A model generated the notes under the pieces. That model saw only the letters and a program-made list of their open reading frames with translations, was not told the origin of the DNA and did no database searches. The position numbers and the translations under genes are program-made. From Clostridia bacterium (GTDB taxonomy: Bacteria > Bacillota > Clostridia > Christensenellales > Aristaeellaceae): 64,000 nucleotides of DNA. Positions 7,757-17,750 of this stretch are shown piece by piece. The first letter of the stretch is position 1. Every line of letters begins with the position of its first letter. The stretch lies in NCBI GenBank assembly GCA_017397895.1, contig JAFQHP010000010.1, positions 54,755 through 118,754 of the forward strand, in the 5' to 3' direction.

Positions 7757-9709
7757 TTATTTCTTTTTGGGCGGCTTTTTCACCTGGAAGTACACCGTGC
7801 TCAGCGGCGGCACGCACACATGGCAGCTGTAGGGCAGCCCGTTCCAGGGAATTTCCTCCGCCTTAATGGTCCAGGCATTGTACTGATCGCTGCCGGCAAA
7901 TTCCGCCCGGTCCGAGTTGAGCACTTCCTTCAGCTCGCAGTCATAGGGCAGGCCGATGCGGTACTGGTCGTAAAAGCCGGGGGTGAAATTGGTCACACAG
8001 GCGATGGGGGTGTGCCGGCCGTCGGACCGCATGAAGGCCAGGATGCTTCTCTCTGCATCGTTCACGCTGAGCCACTGGAAGCCGTCCCAGCCGTCGTCCT
8101 TGGCATAGAGGGCGGGGGTATTGCGGTAGAACTTGTTCAGCTTTGCCACGAACTTCTGCATCTCCGGATGCTTTTCGTACAACAGCAGGAACCAGTCCAG
8201 CTCAATATCGTCCTTCCATTCGATGTAGTGGCCGAACTCGCTGCCCATGAAAAGCAGCTTCTTTCCGGGATGGGCCATGGTGTAGCCGTACAGGGCACGC
8301 AATCCCGCAAACTTCTGCCACAGATCCCCCGGCTGCTTATCCAGCATGGAGTGCTTGCCGTGCACCACTTCGTCATGGGAGAAGGGCAGCACATAGCTTT
8401 CGGAGAAGGCGTAGTACAAAGAGAAGGTCAGCTTGTCGTGGTGGTACTTGCGGTAAACGTGATCCTTCTTGATGTAGTAGAGGATATCGTTCATCCAGCC
8501 CATGTTCCACTTGAAGCCAAAGCCCAGGCCGCCCGCATCGGTGGGCTTGGTCACCATGGGCCAGGCGGTGGCTTCCTCTGCGATCATCATGATGCCGGGG
8601 CATTCCCGGTATGCCGCAGCGTTCAGCCGCCTGATAAAATCAATGGCCTCATAGTTTTCCTTGCCCCCGTCTTTGTTGGGCATCCAATTTCCGTCTTCCT
8701 TGCAGAAATTGTGGTACAGCATGCAGCTGACGGCGTCGCAGCGCAGCCCGTCCGCATGGTATTCCTTCAGCCAGAACAGGGCGTTGGAGCAAAGGAAGGA
8801 GCACACCTCTCCCCTGCCGTAGTCAAACAGCATGGTACCCCACTGGGGCATTTCCCCCCGCATGGGGTTTTCATGCTCATAGCAGGGGGTGCCGTCAAAG
8901 CGGCGCAGACCGATTTCGTCCCGGGGGAAATGGGCGGGCACCCAGTCCAATATCACGCCGATGCCGGCCTGATGCAGTTTATCGATCAATTCCTTCAGGC
9001 CGTCCGGGTCGCCGTAGCGGGCGGTGGGGCTGTAATACCCCGTCACCTGGTAGCCCCAGCTACCGTCAAAGGGATGCTCCATCACCGGCAGAAACTCCAC
9101 ATGGGTGTACCCCATCTTGCGGATATAGGGCACCAGGCGCTTTGCAATCTGGCGGTAGGTGAGCATTTTGCCCTTTTTCGTCTGCCGCCAGGTGCCCAGG
9201 TGCATTTCATAAATGTTCACGGGGCTGTGGTAAGCGTCCCAGGTTTTGCGCTTTTCCATCCATTCCCCGTCCTGCCATTCGTAGGTATTCATATCCCACA
9301 GGCGGCTGGCGTTATTGGGCCGGCACTCGGTGGCAAAGCCGTAAGGGTCGCCCCGGTAATGCCACACGTCATCCGCCCCCAGAATGGCGTATTTATAGCT
9401 TTTCAGTTTTTCATCGGCGTCGGGATAATTGTATTTTTCCGGGTTGCTGGCAGCGGTGAAAAGGGCATGGGGCAGCCTCAGTTCCCAGATACCGTCATAC
9501 TGCTTTTCCATGGGATAGCGCTCTGCCTCCCAATTGGAAAATTCGCCCGTCAGGCACACCTTTTTGGCATTGGGCGCCCAGACGGCAAAATGCCAGTGCA
9601 GCCCATCGTCCTGATAAACAGGGTGGGCCCCCAGATATTGATAGGCGGTTTCGGAATGACCCGAATGAAACCGATCCCTTTCCGATGCATCAGGTGGATT
9701 ATACCACAT
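7757..9709 (-). CDS. glgB: 1,4-alpha-glucan branching enzyme
   Basis: The GH13 enzyme introduces alpha-1,6 branches into glycogen. An N-terminal CBM48-like sandwich (about residues 1-130, including FAVWAPNAKKVCLTGEFSNW) precedes the TIM-barrel catalytic domain. The catalytic nucleophile lies in GLRCDAVSCMLY, the acid/base in MMIAEEATAWP, and the third Asp in FSHDEVVHG. The start is uncertain. I chose 9709 (650 residues) because AAGGAGG lies 11 bases upstream and a TATAAT at 9756-9761 overlaps the first codons of the longest frame, which begins at 9778. A start at 9730 is also possible. It is the upstream neighbour of glgC in the same orientation. Confidence 0.93.
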   Translation of the reverse strand: MWYNPPDASERDRFHSGHSETAYQYLGAHPVYQDDGLHWHFAVWAPNAKKVCLTGEFSNWEAERYPMEKQYDGIWELRLPHALFTAASNPEKYNYPDADEKLKSYKYAILGADDVWHYRGDPYGFATECRPNNASRLWDMNTYEWQDGEWMEKRKTWDAYHSPVNIYEMHLGTWRQTKKGKMLTYRQIAKRLVPYIRKMGYTHVEFLPVMEHPFDGSWGYQVTGYYSPTARYGDPDGLKELIDKLHQAGIGVILDWVPAHFPRDEIGLRRFDGTPCYEHENPMRGEMPQWGTMLFDYGRGEVCSFLCSNALFWLKEYHADGLRCDAVSCMLYHNFCKEDGNWMPNKDGGKENYEAIDFIRRLNAAAYRECPGIMMIAEEATAWPMVTKPTDAGGLGFGFKWNMGWMNDILYYIKKDHVYRKYHHDKLTFSLYYAFSESYVLPFSHDEVVHGKHSMLDKQPGDLWQKFAGLRALYGYTMAHPGKKLLFMGSEFGHYIEWKDDIELDWFLLLYEKHPEMQKFVAKLNKFYRNTPALYAKDDGWDGFQWLSVNDAERSILAFMRSDGRHTPIACVTNFTPGFYDQYRIGLPYDCELKEVLNSDRAEFAGSDQYNAWTIKAEEIPWNGLPYSCHVCVPPLSTVYFQVKKPPKKK

Positions 9710-9755
9710 AGCGAACAAATCCTCCTTCATGCAATCATTCAATTTCCTCTGCATT

Positions 9756-9761
9756 GCATTA
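9756..9761 (-). promoter_or_regulatory. -10 box upstream of glgB
   Basis: TATAAT, preceded by TGTGG, sits about 47 bases before the chosen glgB start. No good -35 box is visible. The box argues against translation starting at 9778. Confidence 0.4.
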
Positions 9762-9845
9762 TACCACACCGGCAGCAAAATTTCCAGTCATTTTATCGCC
9801 AATTTGGCGCACACTAAAAAAAACGATCTGGCCGGAGGAAACTGC

Positions 9846-12800
9846 ATGTTATTTCGCCTTCTTTCCTTTTTTTACACCCCTTCCCGTATGCCGCTGCGCG
9901 TCCCCGCAGGGTTTGACAGGCGGCTGAGAAAATTGCTCTCCCACCTTCCCACAGACGGGGATGCGTTCCCCGCCGCCCACACCCTGGCCGGGCAGGCTTC
10001 CTTCCTCTACGAAAAATATCTCAGCCTGAAAAGGGACCTGAAAGCCAGCCCCCGCCTCCCCGCCCGGGACAAAACCCCTTACCTGCTCCTGGTTGCCAGG
10101 GACATCTGCGGCAGGCTGCCGCTTGACAAAGGGCACATTCTTTTTTCCGTCCGCAAAGCCTACAAGGAGCAGGACATCACAACTGACGAACTGAACCTGC
10201 TGCCTGCCGCCCTTTATACAGCGCTCATAGAGCAATTGCTTCCCTGCCTGGAAAAGGCGCTGCTGCCTTTGGATGAGGAAGCTGCCCTCTCCCTCCGGCA
10301 CACCTGCGCCCGGTGCCTGGAAGCCATGCACACCCTTTCCCGGGTGCGCTTTGATACGCTGTTTGAACACCTGAGCCCGGTGGCCCGGGTGCTGCAGGAG
10401 GAAGAAACCTACCGGCAGATGGACCGGGAAAGCCGGCGCTATTATGTGAACCGGGCCGCTTTCCTGGCGAAAAAATGGAACCTGTCCGAGCCCTCCGTGG
10501 CCCGGGCCGCCCTTTCCCTGGCGGAAGAAAAGGAAGGGCACGAGGGGGAAGCGGGCTATTACCTCATTGAACAGCCCCGGCTGATTGCCGCATACCTGCA
10601 CAAAAAAGTGCACCCCTTCAGCGAAAGGGAAAAAACGCTTTGGTACATTTCCGTCTTTGCCCTGGCCGGCCTTTCTGTCACCCTTTTCTGGCTTCTTGTG
10701 CGCGCTCCCTTGTGGCTGCTTCCCTTCGGGCTTTCCGCCTTTTCGGAAGGGGTGCGGCAGCTGGTATACCGCTTTGCCCGGAAGCACTTTCCCGCCCGGA
10801 TGCTGCCCCGGCTGCAAAAAAAGCACATTGCCGCCCAGCGGCTGCTGGTGGTGATCCCCACCCTGCTCACCGGCGAAAAGCAGGCCCTGCGCATGGCCGC
10901 CCACATGAACGCCCTGCACGCCGCCACGCCCCATGCGGATTTTATGCTGCTGGCGGATTTTGCCGACAGCAGGGAACCCATGACCCAGGAAGACGCCGCT
11001 GTAATCCGCACCGCCCGGGCCGCCATTGACGCCCTGAACCAGAATGCCGCCCCCGCATTTTACTATTTCCACAGGGCCCGCACCTGGGATGAGAGCCAGG
11101 AATGCTACACCGGAAGGGAGCGAAAGCGTGGGGCGTTGGAAAGCCTGAACCTCATCCTGTGCGGCAAAGCATGCCCGGATACTTTTCTTCATACCACAGT
11201 CCCTTTGGAACAGATGCATCACCGCTATGACCAGGTGATCACCCTGGATGCCGATACCGTCCTGCCCCCCGGCGCCGCTGCCCGGCTGCAGGGCGCCATG
11301 CTGCACCCTTTGCAAAAGGGGCGCATTGCCGTCATTCAGCCCCGGATGGAAACCCTTTCCTCCGCCATCCGCACCCGCATCCAGCATTTCCTTTCCGCCC
11401 CCGGCGGGCTGGACGCCTACCAGCGGCTGATCCCCAATGTGTATCAGGATGTGTTCGGCCGGGGTTCCTTTGCGGGAAAGGGCATCTATGACCCCCGTCT
11501 GTTCCTGGAACGTACCGAAGGGCGGCTGCCTGCCGGGCGCATTCTCAGCCATGACCTGATTGAAGGGGAGCTGGCCGGCAGCGCCCAGGCGGAGGATATC
11601 GTCTTTTTCGACAGCCAACCCTCCCGCCTTTCCGGCTGGCAAAAGCGCCTTCACCGCTGGACCCGGGGGGACTGGCAGCTTCTGCCCTTTTTATGGGACA
11701 GGCACCTGTCCCTTCTATCCCGCTGGAAAATGTATGATAACCTGCGGCTGTCCCTTTTGCCCCTGTGCCAAATGGCGCTGCTTCTTGGCGGGGCCTTTTT
11801 GCAGCACCCGTTTCTCATGCTGCTGGGGCTGCCCTATCCCATCCGGGGCATGGGGAAAAGGCTGTTGTTGCTGCCGGGCAAGGCCGTTACCCAATTGGAC
11901 GCTGTCATCCGTGCGCTGTTTCGTCAGTTCATCAGCCGCAAGGGGCTGCTTTCCTGGGTTACGGCGGATCAGGCAGAGTCCGCTTCCGGGCTGCCGCTGT
12001 CCTGCATCCTGACGCCCCTCCTTTGCGGCACCGCCCTCACCGTCCTGTCCCTCTTGCCCTGGGGCGTATTGCCGGGGCTGATTCCCGGGGTAATGTGGCT
12101 GGCATCGCCGTTGCTGAGAGAATTCATGGACAAGGAAAAGCCCCTTCACCCGCCCCTCACTGCCCCGGAAGAGGAAGCGGTGCGCACCCTTTGCCGGGAC
12201 ACCTGGCATTTCTTCGAGCGCAATGTGCACGCCGGCACCTTTTACCTGCCGCCGGATAATGTGCAGCTGCAGCCGGAAAAGGGCCCGGCCCTGCGCACCT
12301 CCCCCACCAATATCGGCCTGTATCTGCTCTCCACCCTGGCTGCCCGGGAGCTTTCCCTCATCACCACCGCCCAGATGGCCCGGCGCATGCTGCGCACCGT
12401 GGAAACGCTGGAAAAAATGGAGAAGTGGCAGGGGCATCTGTACAACTGGTACAGCCTGGAGGATTTGTCCATCCTGCCGCCCCGGTTCATTTCCACGGTG
12501 GATTCGGGCAATCTGTGTGCCTGTCTGTTTGCCTGCGCCCAGGGCGTACGGCAGCATCTGGCGGAAATGGATGCCTCCGCCCACCCATTGCCCGCCCGGC
12601 TGGATGCCCTGGCCCGGGCCATGCAGTTTACCCCTTTGTACGACCCTGCCGTCTCCCTTTTCCACATCGGCTTTGACACCGAAAGCGGCCGCCTTTCCCC
12701 GAACCATTATGACCTGCTGGCCAGCGAATGCCGCCTGGCTTCCTATGTTTCCGTCATGCAGCGGCAGGTGCCCCTGAAGCACTGGTATGCCCTTGGCAGA

Positions 12801-15800
12801 AACGTCACCCGGCAGGGCGGCGGCGCTGCGCTGATTTCCTGGGGCGGCACGGCCTTTGAATACCTGATGCCCCATCTGCTTTTGCCCCTGTATGAAAACA
12901 CGCTGCTTTCCGAAGGCTGCAAAAGCGCCCTCAGGGCCCAGATGGCTGCGGCAAAGGGCCGGCCCTTTGGCATCAGCGAAAGCGGCCATTACGCCTTTGA
13001 CCCACAGATGAACTACCAGTACCGGGCTTTCGGCCTGCCTGCCCTGGCCCTGTCCGATCATACCGGCGGGCAGGTGGTGGCCCCCTATGCCTCCATGCTG
13101 GCCCTGCCCCTGTTTCCAAAGGCCGCCATCCGCAACCTGCAATGGATGCGAAAACTATCCTGGTATTCCCAGGAGGGGCTTTTTGAGGCTGCGGATTACA
13201 CCCCGGACAGGCTGGCCCCGGCCCCAAGGCTGGTGCAAAGCCACATGGCCCACCATCAGGGCATGATTTTGTGCGCCGCCTGCAACCTGCTCACCGGCAA
13301 TGTGCTCTGCCGCCATTTCATGGCCCCGGCAGCGCCCCGGGCGTACGGCTTTTTGCTGTGCGATGGCAAGCCGCCCCTGCCGCCGCCCTCCCATCCCCTG
13401 CCCCGGCCCCGCAAAAAGCCGGCAGATCACACCTACGCCTATCCCGCCGCCGGCAATTTCCCCGTTCCGGCCCATGCCCTTTCCGGCCACGGGGTCACCT
13501 GGGTGATGAACCGGCAGGGCTATGGCTTTCTGAAAAGCGGCGATCTTTTGTGGACCCGCTTTTTTCCGGACGCCCCCTCCGGCCCCATGTTCTACCTGCG
13601 AAACTGCAAAACCGGCGAATACACCCTGCCCCAGTGCCGGGGGCAGATGGTGTTTGAAAACGGCTGCATCCGCATCCCGGTGAACACATTTTCCCTGGAA
13701 GGGGAAATGCGCCTGTATGTGCTGCCCTTAAACGGCGAAGCGGTGGCAGATTTCTGCCTGGAAAACAAGGGCGGGGAGGAAGCGCAGATTGAACTGATCT
13801 CCTACCTGGAAATCACCCAGTCCACCTTCCTTCAGGACGCCGCCCACCCCAATTTCCGGGACCTTTCCATCCGCATTGACCCCTGCAGCGAAGCGGGCCT
13901 CATCAGCCGCCGCCTCAGTGCCGATGAAAACAGCCGCCTGCCGGTGCTCATCCACACCGTCTGCGGCCAGGTGGACAGATTGCACCGCCAGGGGGACAGG
14001 CTGTTGTTCCTGGGAAGAGAAGGCGATCTGCACCGCCCCGCCGCCCTTTCCACGGACGCTCCTGATGTCCCTTGCCGCATCGGCGCCGTGATTGCCCCCT
14101 GCATGTCCCTGCGGGCCGGAGTGCGCATCCCGGCAGGAAAAACCATCCAGGTACAGTTTTCCCTTCTGGAAGCCCCCTGGCATATCCATACCGCAGCCCC
14201 TGCCCTCCACAGCCGGGAGGAATTGCAATTGTGCCGCACAAGGGAAAGCATGGTAATGAACTTGCTGTCCCTTTCTGCAGACAATATTCCCCTGTACAGC
14301 CAAATGCTGGGCGCCCTTTGTTTCTCCGCCCAGCCCTTCCAGTGCCATGTGCCTTCATCCATGGACACCCTTTGGAAATACGGCCTTTCCGGCAATGAAC
14401 CGGTGTGCTGCGTGTACCTGAAAACGCGGGACAAGGCCCTCATCCGCCACGCCGTATACGCCCATGCATGGATGGAGACCCAAGGGTTATTTTCGTCCCT
14501 TTTGTTCCTGTGCAGCAAGGACGCCCAGGATTACCATACCCCCCTGCAGGATGCCGCCCATGCCGCAATCAGCCTGCTGCCCGCAGGACGGGAGCGCATT
14601 CATATCGTCACGGGCGATGACGAAGACGCAAGAAAGCTGAAAAGCCTGTCCCATTTGTACCTGGAAAGCGGCACGCCCCTTTCCGCTCAGCTTTCCGCCC
14701 TGAGCATTCCGTTGCCCGCCCCTGCCCCGCTTTCCATCCGGCCTGCCGCGCCCCTGCCCCCGCCGCCCCTGCAGATGGAAACACCCTGCGGCGGCTTCAC
14801 AAAGGAAGGAGATTTCTGCATCCATTCCGCGCCCCCTGCCCCCTGGCACAATATCCTCATGGGCCGCAGGTTTGGTACCATCCTATGCGAAAGCGCCATC
14901 CTCCATTCCTTCTGCGATAATGCACAGATGAACCGCATCACAAAAAGGCCCCGGGACGTACACCGGCCGGAAGGTGCCGAAGAAATCCTGCTGCAAGGAG
15001 AGCGGGGCTTTTTGTCCCTCACCTGCGGCCTGGTCACCCACCGCCCCGGCGTTACGGAATATGCAGCCGATGCGGAGGGCATCCGCTCCACGGTAACCGT
15101 GTTCAGCCATATGTCCCTGCCGGTAGGCCTTCGCATCATCACATTGCAGGCCCCGGAAGATACGGACACCCTGCTGCGCTGCATCGTCCGCTTTTCGGCA
15201 GGGCAAATGCCATGCGGCTGCGAACAGGAGGAGGATACGGCCTTTGCCCTTTCCCCGGAAAAACATGGCATCGGCTTTGCTCACCTGCCGGAAGGCGCAG
15301 CGCACCTTCTGCCCTCCCCCTTATGCCACACGGCGGACCCTGCCCTTTTCCATACCCCGGGCGGCGACGCCGCTGTATTCACCCTGCCCCTTTCCCTGAA
15401 AGGGCGGCGCACCTTCACAATTCCCTTGCTGGTAGGCTGGGCAGAAAGCAAGGAGGACGCTGTTGCCCACATCCAGGCAGTGCTGCTTGATGGCCCGGCC
15501 CGGGCACTGCAGCAGGTGCGCACCTTCTGGCAGGAGCAATTGGAAGGGCTGCTGCTCTTTGGCGGCGATCCCATGCTTTCCCCGTATCTCAACCGCTTTT
15601 TGCCCTACCAGGCCCTGTGCGCCCGGCTGATGGCCCGCACCGGCCCCTACCAGACCGGCGGCGCTTTCGGCTTCCGGGATCAGCTGCAGGATCTGTTGTG
15701 CTGCCTGCACACCCACCCCTCCTATGCCCGCAGCCACATCCTTCTGTGCGCTGCCCATCAATACCGGGAAGGGGATGTGCAGCACTGGTGGCACGCCCCC

Positions 15801-16979
15801 CGCACCGGCGTTCGCACCCGCATCAGCGATGACAAATTGTTTTTACCCTTCCTTGCCTGCCTGTATGCGGAAGTGACGGGGGACAGCCGGATTTTCCTGG
15901 AAGAGGCCCCCTTCCTGGTATCCGAACCGCTGAAGGATACGGAAGAGGACCGCTACGAAACCCCGGAAATATCCCAGGAAACCGCTCCCCTTTTGCAGCA
16001 CTGCCTGCTGGCCATTGAAAGCGTGCGCTTTGGCCCCCAGGGCATTCCGCTCATGGCCGGGGGCGACTGGAACGACGGCATGAACCGGGTGGGGGGTGAA
16101 AGCGTGTGGCTGGGCTTTTTCCTGTGCATGGTGCTGCAGAAAATGGTGCCCCACTGCAATAAAGAAACGGCGGAACGCTACAAAGCCCTGCGGGCAGCTC
16201 TTTTGAAAAACTTGGAAAAGGCCTGGGCCGGGGAATGGTACCTGCGGGCCTGGTATCTGTCCGGGGAGCCCATGGCCGGCCCCCGCACCCATCCGCCCAG
16301 GATTGACCTGATCAGCCAGGCCTTTGCCTGCCTGGCCGGCGCCCCCAGGGAGCATGTGCGAATGGCGCTCGCCCACGCCGTGGAAACGCTGTACAAAAAA
16401 GAAACGGGCCAGGTGCTGCTGATGCACCCGCCCTTTGCCCCTTCCGAAAATGCCGGCTATATCGGCGCCTATGTGCCCGGGGTACGGGAAAACGGCGGCC
16501 AGTACACCCACGCCGTACCCTGGCTGATTATGGCCCTGTGCGAAACCGGGCAATATGACACCGCCTGGGATATGGCCCGGGATTTGCTGCCCATCACCCA
16601 TACCGATACCCCCAAAAAGCTTGCCGTTTACCGGCTGGAGCCCTATGTGCTGTGCGGCGATGTGTACGCCGGGGAAAACCCGGGCCGGGGCGGCTGGAGC
16701 TGGTACACCGGCAGCGCCGCCTGGCTGTACTATGTGTACATCACGGTGCTGCTGGGGCTGGAAAAGAGGGGAAACAGGCTGCGCCTTGCCCCCTGTCCCC
16801 ACCCGGATATGGAGGAATTCACCCTGGTGTACCGCTTCGGCAGCACCGCCTACCACCTCACCGCCGGTCACGATATCCTCTTTGCCACCCTGGACGGTGA
16901 AAAAATGCAAGACGGCTGGGTCACATTGCAGGACGACGGCAAAACCCACGAGGCCCGCTTTCCCTGGAAAAAACGATAA
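9846..16979 (+). CDS. Cyclic beta-1,2-glucan synthase-like protein (GT84 plus GH94)
   Basis: This 2377-residue membrane protein resembles NdvB/Cgs, which polymerises glucose from UDP-glucose and trims and cyclises the product with a phosphorylase-type module. The glycosyltransferase core shows TLDADTVLPPG, SHDLIEGEL and RLHRWTRGDW (the Q/RxxRW-type site). Hydrophobic segments flank it (near residues 270-310, 650-690 and 745-780). A glycoamylase-like region follows at about 800-1150. The C-terminal GH94 module has GAFGFRDQLQD, EGDVQHWW, ISDDKLFLP, the catalytic GGDWNDGM and ENGGQYTHA. It is about 400-500 residues shorter than typical NdvB. The start follows GGAGGAAACTGC, and the gene diverges from glgB. 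Whether the product is cyclic or linear cannot be told from sequence. Confidence 0.88.
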   Translation: MLFRLLSFFYTPSRMPLRVPAGFDRRLRKLLSHLPTDGDAFPAAHTLAGQASFLYEKYLSLKRDLKASPRLPARDKTPYLLLVARDICGRLPLDKGHILFSVRKAYKEQDITTDELNLLPAALYTALIEQLLPCLEKALLPLDEEAALSLRHTCARCLEAMHTLSRVRFDTLFEHLSPVARVLQEEETYRQMDRESRRYYVNRAAFLAKKWNLSEPSVARAALSLAEEKEGHEGEAGYYLIEQPRLIAAYLHKKVHPFSEREKTLWYISVFALAGLSVTLFWLLVRAPLWLLPFGLSAFSEGVRQLVYRFARKHFPARMLPRLQKKHIAAQRLLVVIPTLLTGEKQALRMAAHMNALHAATPHADFMLLADFADSREPMTQEDAAVIRTARAAIDALNQNAAPAFYYFHRARTWDESQECYTGRERKRGALESLNLILCGKACPDTFLHTTVPLEQMHHRYDQVITLDADTVLPPGAAARLQGAMLHPLQKGRIAVIQPRMETLSSAIRTRIQHFLSAPGGLDAYQRLIPNVYQDVFGRGSFAGKGIYDPRLFLERTEGRLPAGRILSHDLIEGELAGSAQAEDIVFFDSQPSRLSGWQKRLHRWTRGDWQLLPFLWDRHLSLLSRWKMYDNLRLSLLPLCQMALLLGGAFLQHPFLMLLGLPYPIRGMGKRLLLLPGKAVTQLDAVIRALFRQFISRKGLLSWVTADQAESASGLPLSCILTPLLCGTALTVLSLLPWGVLPGLIPGVMWLASPLLREFMDKEKPLHPPLTAPEEEAVRTLCRDTWHFFERNVHAGTFYLPPDNVQLQPEKGPALRTSPTNIGLYLLSTLAARELSLITTAQMARRMLRTVETLEKMEKWQGHLYNWYSLEDLSILPPRFISTVDSGNLCACLFACAQGVRQHLAEMDASAHPLPARLDALARAMQFTPLYDPAVSLFHIGFDTESGRLSPNHYDLLASECRLASYVSVMQRQVPLKHWYALGRNVTRQGGGAALISWGGTAFEYLMPHLLLPLYENTLLSEGCKSALRAQMAAAKGRPFGISESGHYAFDPQMNYQYRAFGLPALALSDHTGGQVVAPYASMLALPLFPKAAIRNLQWMRKLSWYSQEGLFEAADYTPDRLAPAPRLVQSHMAHHQGMILCAACNLLTGNVLCRHFMAPAAPRAYGFLLCDGKPPLPPPSHPLPRPRKKPADHTYAYPAAGNFPVPAHALSGHGVTWVMNRQGYGFLKSGDLLWTRFFPDAPSGPMFYLRNCKTGEYTLPQCRGQMVFENGCIRIPVNTFSLEGEMRLYVLPLNGEAVADFCLENKGGEEAQIELISYLEITQSTFLQDAAHPNFRDLSIRIDPCSEAGLISRRLSADENSRLPVLIHTVCGQVDRLHRQGDRLLFLGREGDLHRPAALSTDAPDVPCRIGAVIAPCMSLRAGVRIPAGKTIQVQFSLLEAPWHIHTAAPALHSREELQLCRTRESMVMNLLSLSADNIPLYSQMLGALCFSAQPFQCHVPSSMDTLWKYGLSGNEPVCCVYLKTRDKALIRHAVYAHAWMETQGLFSSLLFLCSKDAQDYHTPLQDAAHAAISLLPAGRERIHIVTGDDEDARKLKSLSHLYLESGTPLSAQLSALSIPLPAPAPLSIRPAAPLPPPPLQMETPCGGFTKEGDFCIHSAPPAPWHNILMGRRFGTILCESAILHSFCDNAQMNRITKRPRDVHRPEGAEEILLQGERGFLSLTCGLVTHRPGVTEYAADAEGIRSTVTVFSHMSLPVGLRIITLQAPEDTDTLLRCIVRFSAGQMPCGCEQEEDTAFALSPEKHGIGFAHLPEGAAHLLPSPLCHTADPALFHTPGGDAAVFTLPLSLKGRRTFTIPLLVGWAESKEDAVAHIQAVLLDGPARALQQVRTFWQEQLEGLLLFGGDPMLSPYLNRFLPYQALCARLMARTGPYQTGGAFGFRDQLQDLLCCLHTHPSYARSHILLCAAHQYREGDVQHWWHAPRTGVRTRISDDKLFLPFLACLYAEVTGDSRIFLEEAPFLVSEPLKDTEEDRYETPEISQETAPLLQHCLLAIESVRFGPQGIPLMAGGDWNDGMNRVGGESVWLGFFLCMVLQKMVPHCNKETAERYKALRAALLKNLEKAWAGEWYLRAWYLSGEPMAGPRTHPPRIDLISQAFACLAGAPREHVRMALAHAVETLYKKETGQVLLMHPPFAPSENAGYIGAYVPGVRENGGQYTHAVPWLIMALCETGQYDTAWDMARDLLPITHTDTPKKLAVYRLEPYVLCGDVYAGENPGRGGWSWYTGSAAWLYYVYITVLLGLEKRGNRLRLAPCPHPDMEEFTLVYRFGSTAYHLTAGHDILFATLDGEKMQDGWVTLQDDGKTHEARFPWKKR

Positions 16980-16982
16980 ACG

Positions 16983-17012
16983 AAAAAGTGGGATATACGT
17001 CCCACTTTTTTC
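16983..17012. terminator. Bidirectional intrinsic terminator
   Basis: AAAAAGTGGGA and TCCCACTTTTTT form a stem with a 6-base loop immediately after the GT84/GH94 gene and before the convergent shikimate kinase-like gene. Confidence 0.8.
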
Positions 17013-17091
17013 TTATTTTCGTAATATTTTGTTCTTCATTGTGGGAATATCCTGTCGTTTCATCCGGTTTTTCTGCCCTTCGTTCCCACTT

Positions 17092-17613
17092 TCACCATTC
17101 GATATTTTCCACCAGCTCCGTCAGGTTTCTGACCCCCATCACATAGCCCTTGGAATTATCCAGCCGATAATCCGCCGCCGCTTTATAGTAGCCGATGCAG
17201 CGGTTGTACATATCGATCACATCCTCATGGGTGCCGCCGGCCAGGTTGGGCCGCCTGTCCATCTTGATATCGGACAAAATCTGGTCCAGGGGCCGGTCGA
17301 TATGGATGATGTAGCCATGGTTTTTCATAATGATCACGTTATCAGGGTTGGTGGCAGCGGTGCCGCCGGTGGAAATGACGCAGGGAGGCTGGCCCACCAT
17401 GCTGATGAGCACCCCGGTTTCGGCATTACGGAAAAAAGGCTCCCCCAAGGTGGCGTGAATTTCGTTCACCGTCAGGCCGCCCATCAATTCCTGCACCCTC
17501 AAATCGGTATCCACAAAACGGACGTTCAAATTCTGGGCCAGCCGCTTGCCAAGGCTGGTTTTGCCCGCCCCGGACATACCCACCAGAAAGATGTGGGATT
17601 TGAGTATGCTCAT
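17092..17613 (-). CDS. Shikimate kinase family protein
   Basis: The 173-residue protein fits the length and motif order of shikimate kinase, which phosphorylates shikimate at O3 in the chorismate pathway. The Walker A loop is GMSGAGKTS (residues 12-20). DTDLRVQ follows as the substrate-binding acidic motif, then STGGTAATNPDN in place of the usual GGG loop, and a LID-like MDRRPNL. No other aro gene is nearby, so substrate identity is inferred from family alone. A 17-spaced promoter and GGAGGCGAAGAGG ribosome site precede it. Confidence 0.82.
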   Translation of the reverse strand: MSILKSHIFLVGMSGAGKTSLGKRLAQNLNVRFVDTDLRVQELMGGLTVNEIHATLGEPFFRNAETGVLISMVGQPPCVISTGGTAATNPDNVIIMKNHGYIIHIDRPLDQILSDIKMDRRPNLAGGTHEDVIDMYNRCIGYYKAAADYRLDNSKGYVMGVRNLTELVENIEW

Positions 17614-17660
17614 CCTCTTCGCCTCCGTTGCTTATCCTGTTTTCCCCAAGGTATGTCCCA

Positions 17661-17689
17661 TTTTACCACATAATTTTCCCTTCTTCAAG
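17661..17689 (-). promoter_or_regulatory. Promoter of the shikimate kinase-like gene
   Basis: TTGAAG (17684-17689) and TAAAAT (17661-17666) are spaced by 17 bases, about 50 bases before the start codon. Confidence 0.65.
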
Positions 17690-17712
17690 GGGCACACCCC
17701 GCACCCAAACAA

Positions 17713-17734
17713 AAAAGAGCATGGCTGCTCTTTT
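17713..17734 (-). terminator. Intrinsic terminator of the first lipoprotein gene
   Basis: AAAAGAGCA/TGCTCTTTT forms a 9-base stem with a 4-base loop and T-rich flanks just after the lipoprotein gene ending at 17751. Confidence 0.75.
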
Positions 17735-17750
17735 GAAAACGGCAGGGTTT

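Noticed and set aside
6437..9817. A long plus-strand open frame of about 1126 codons across glgC and glgB.
   Set aside because: It is antisense to two clearly conserved enzymes, has no plausible ribosome site and a His/Gly/Val-rich composition typical of reverse-complement frames in GC-rich genes.
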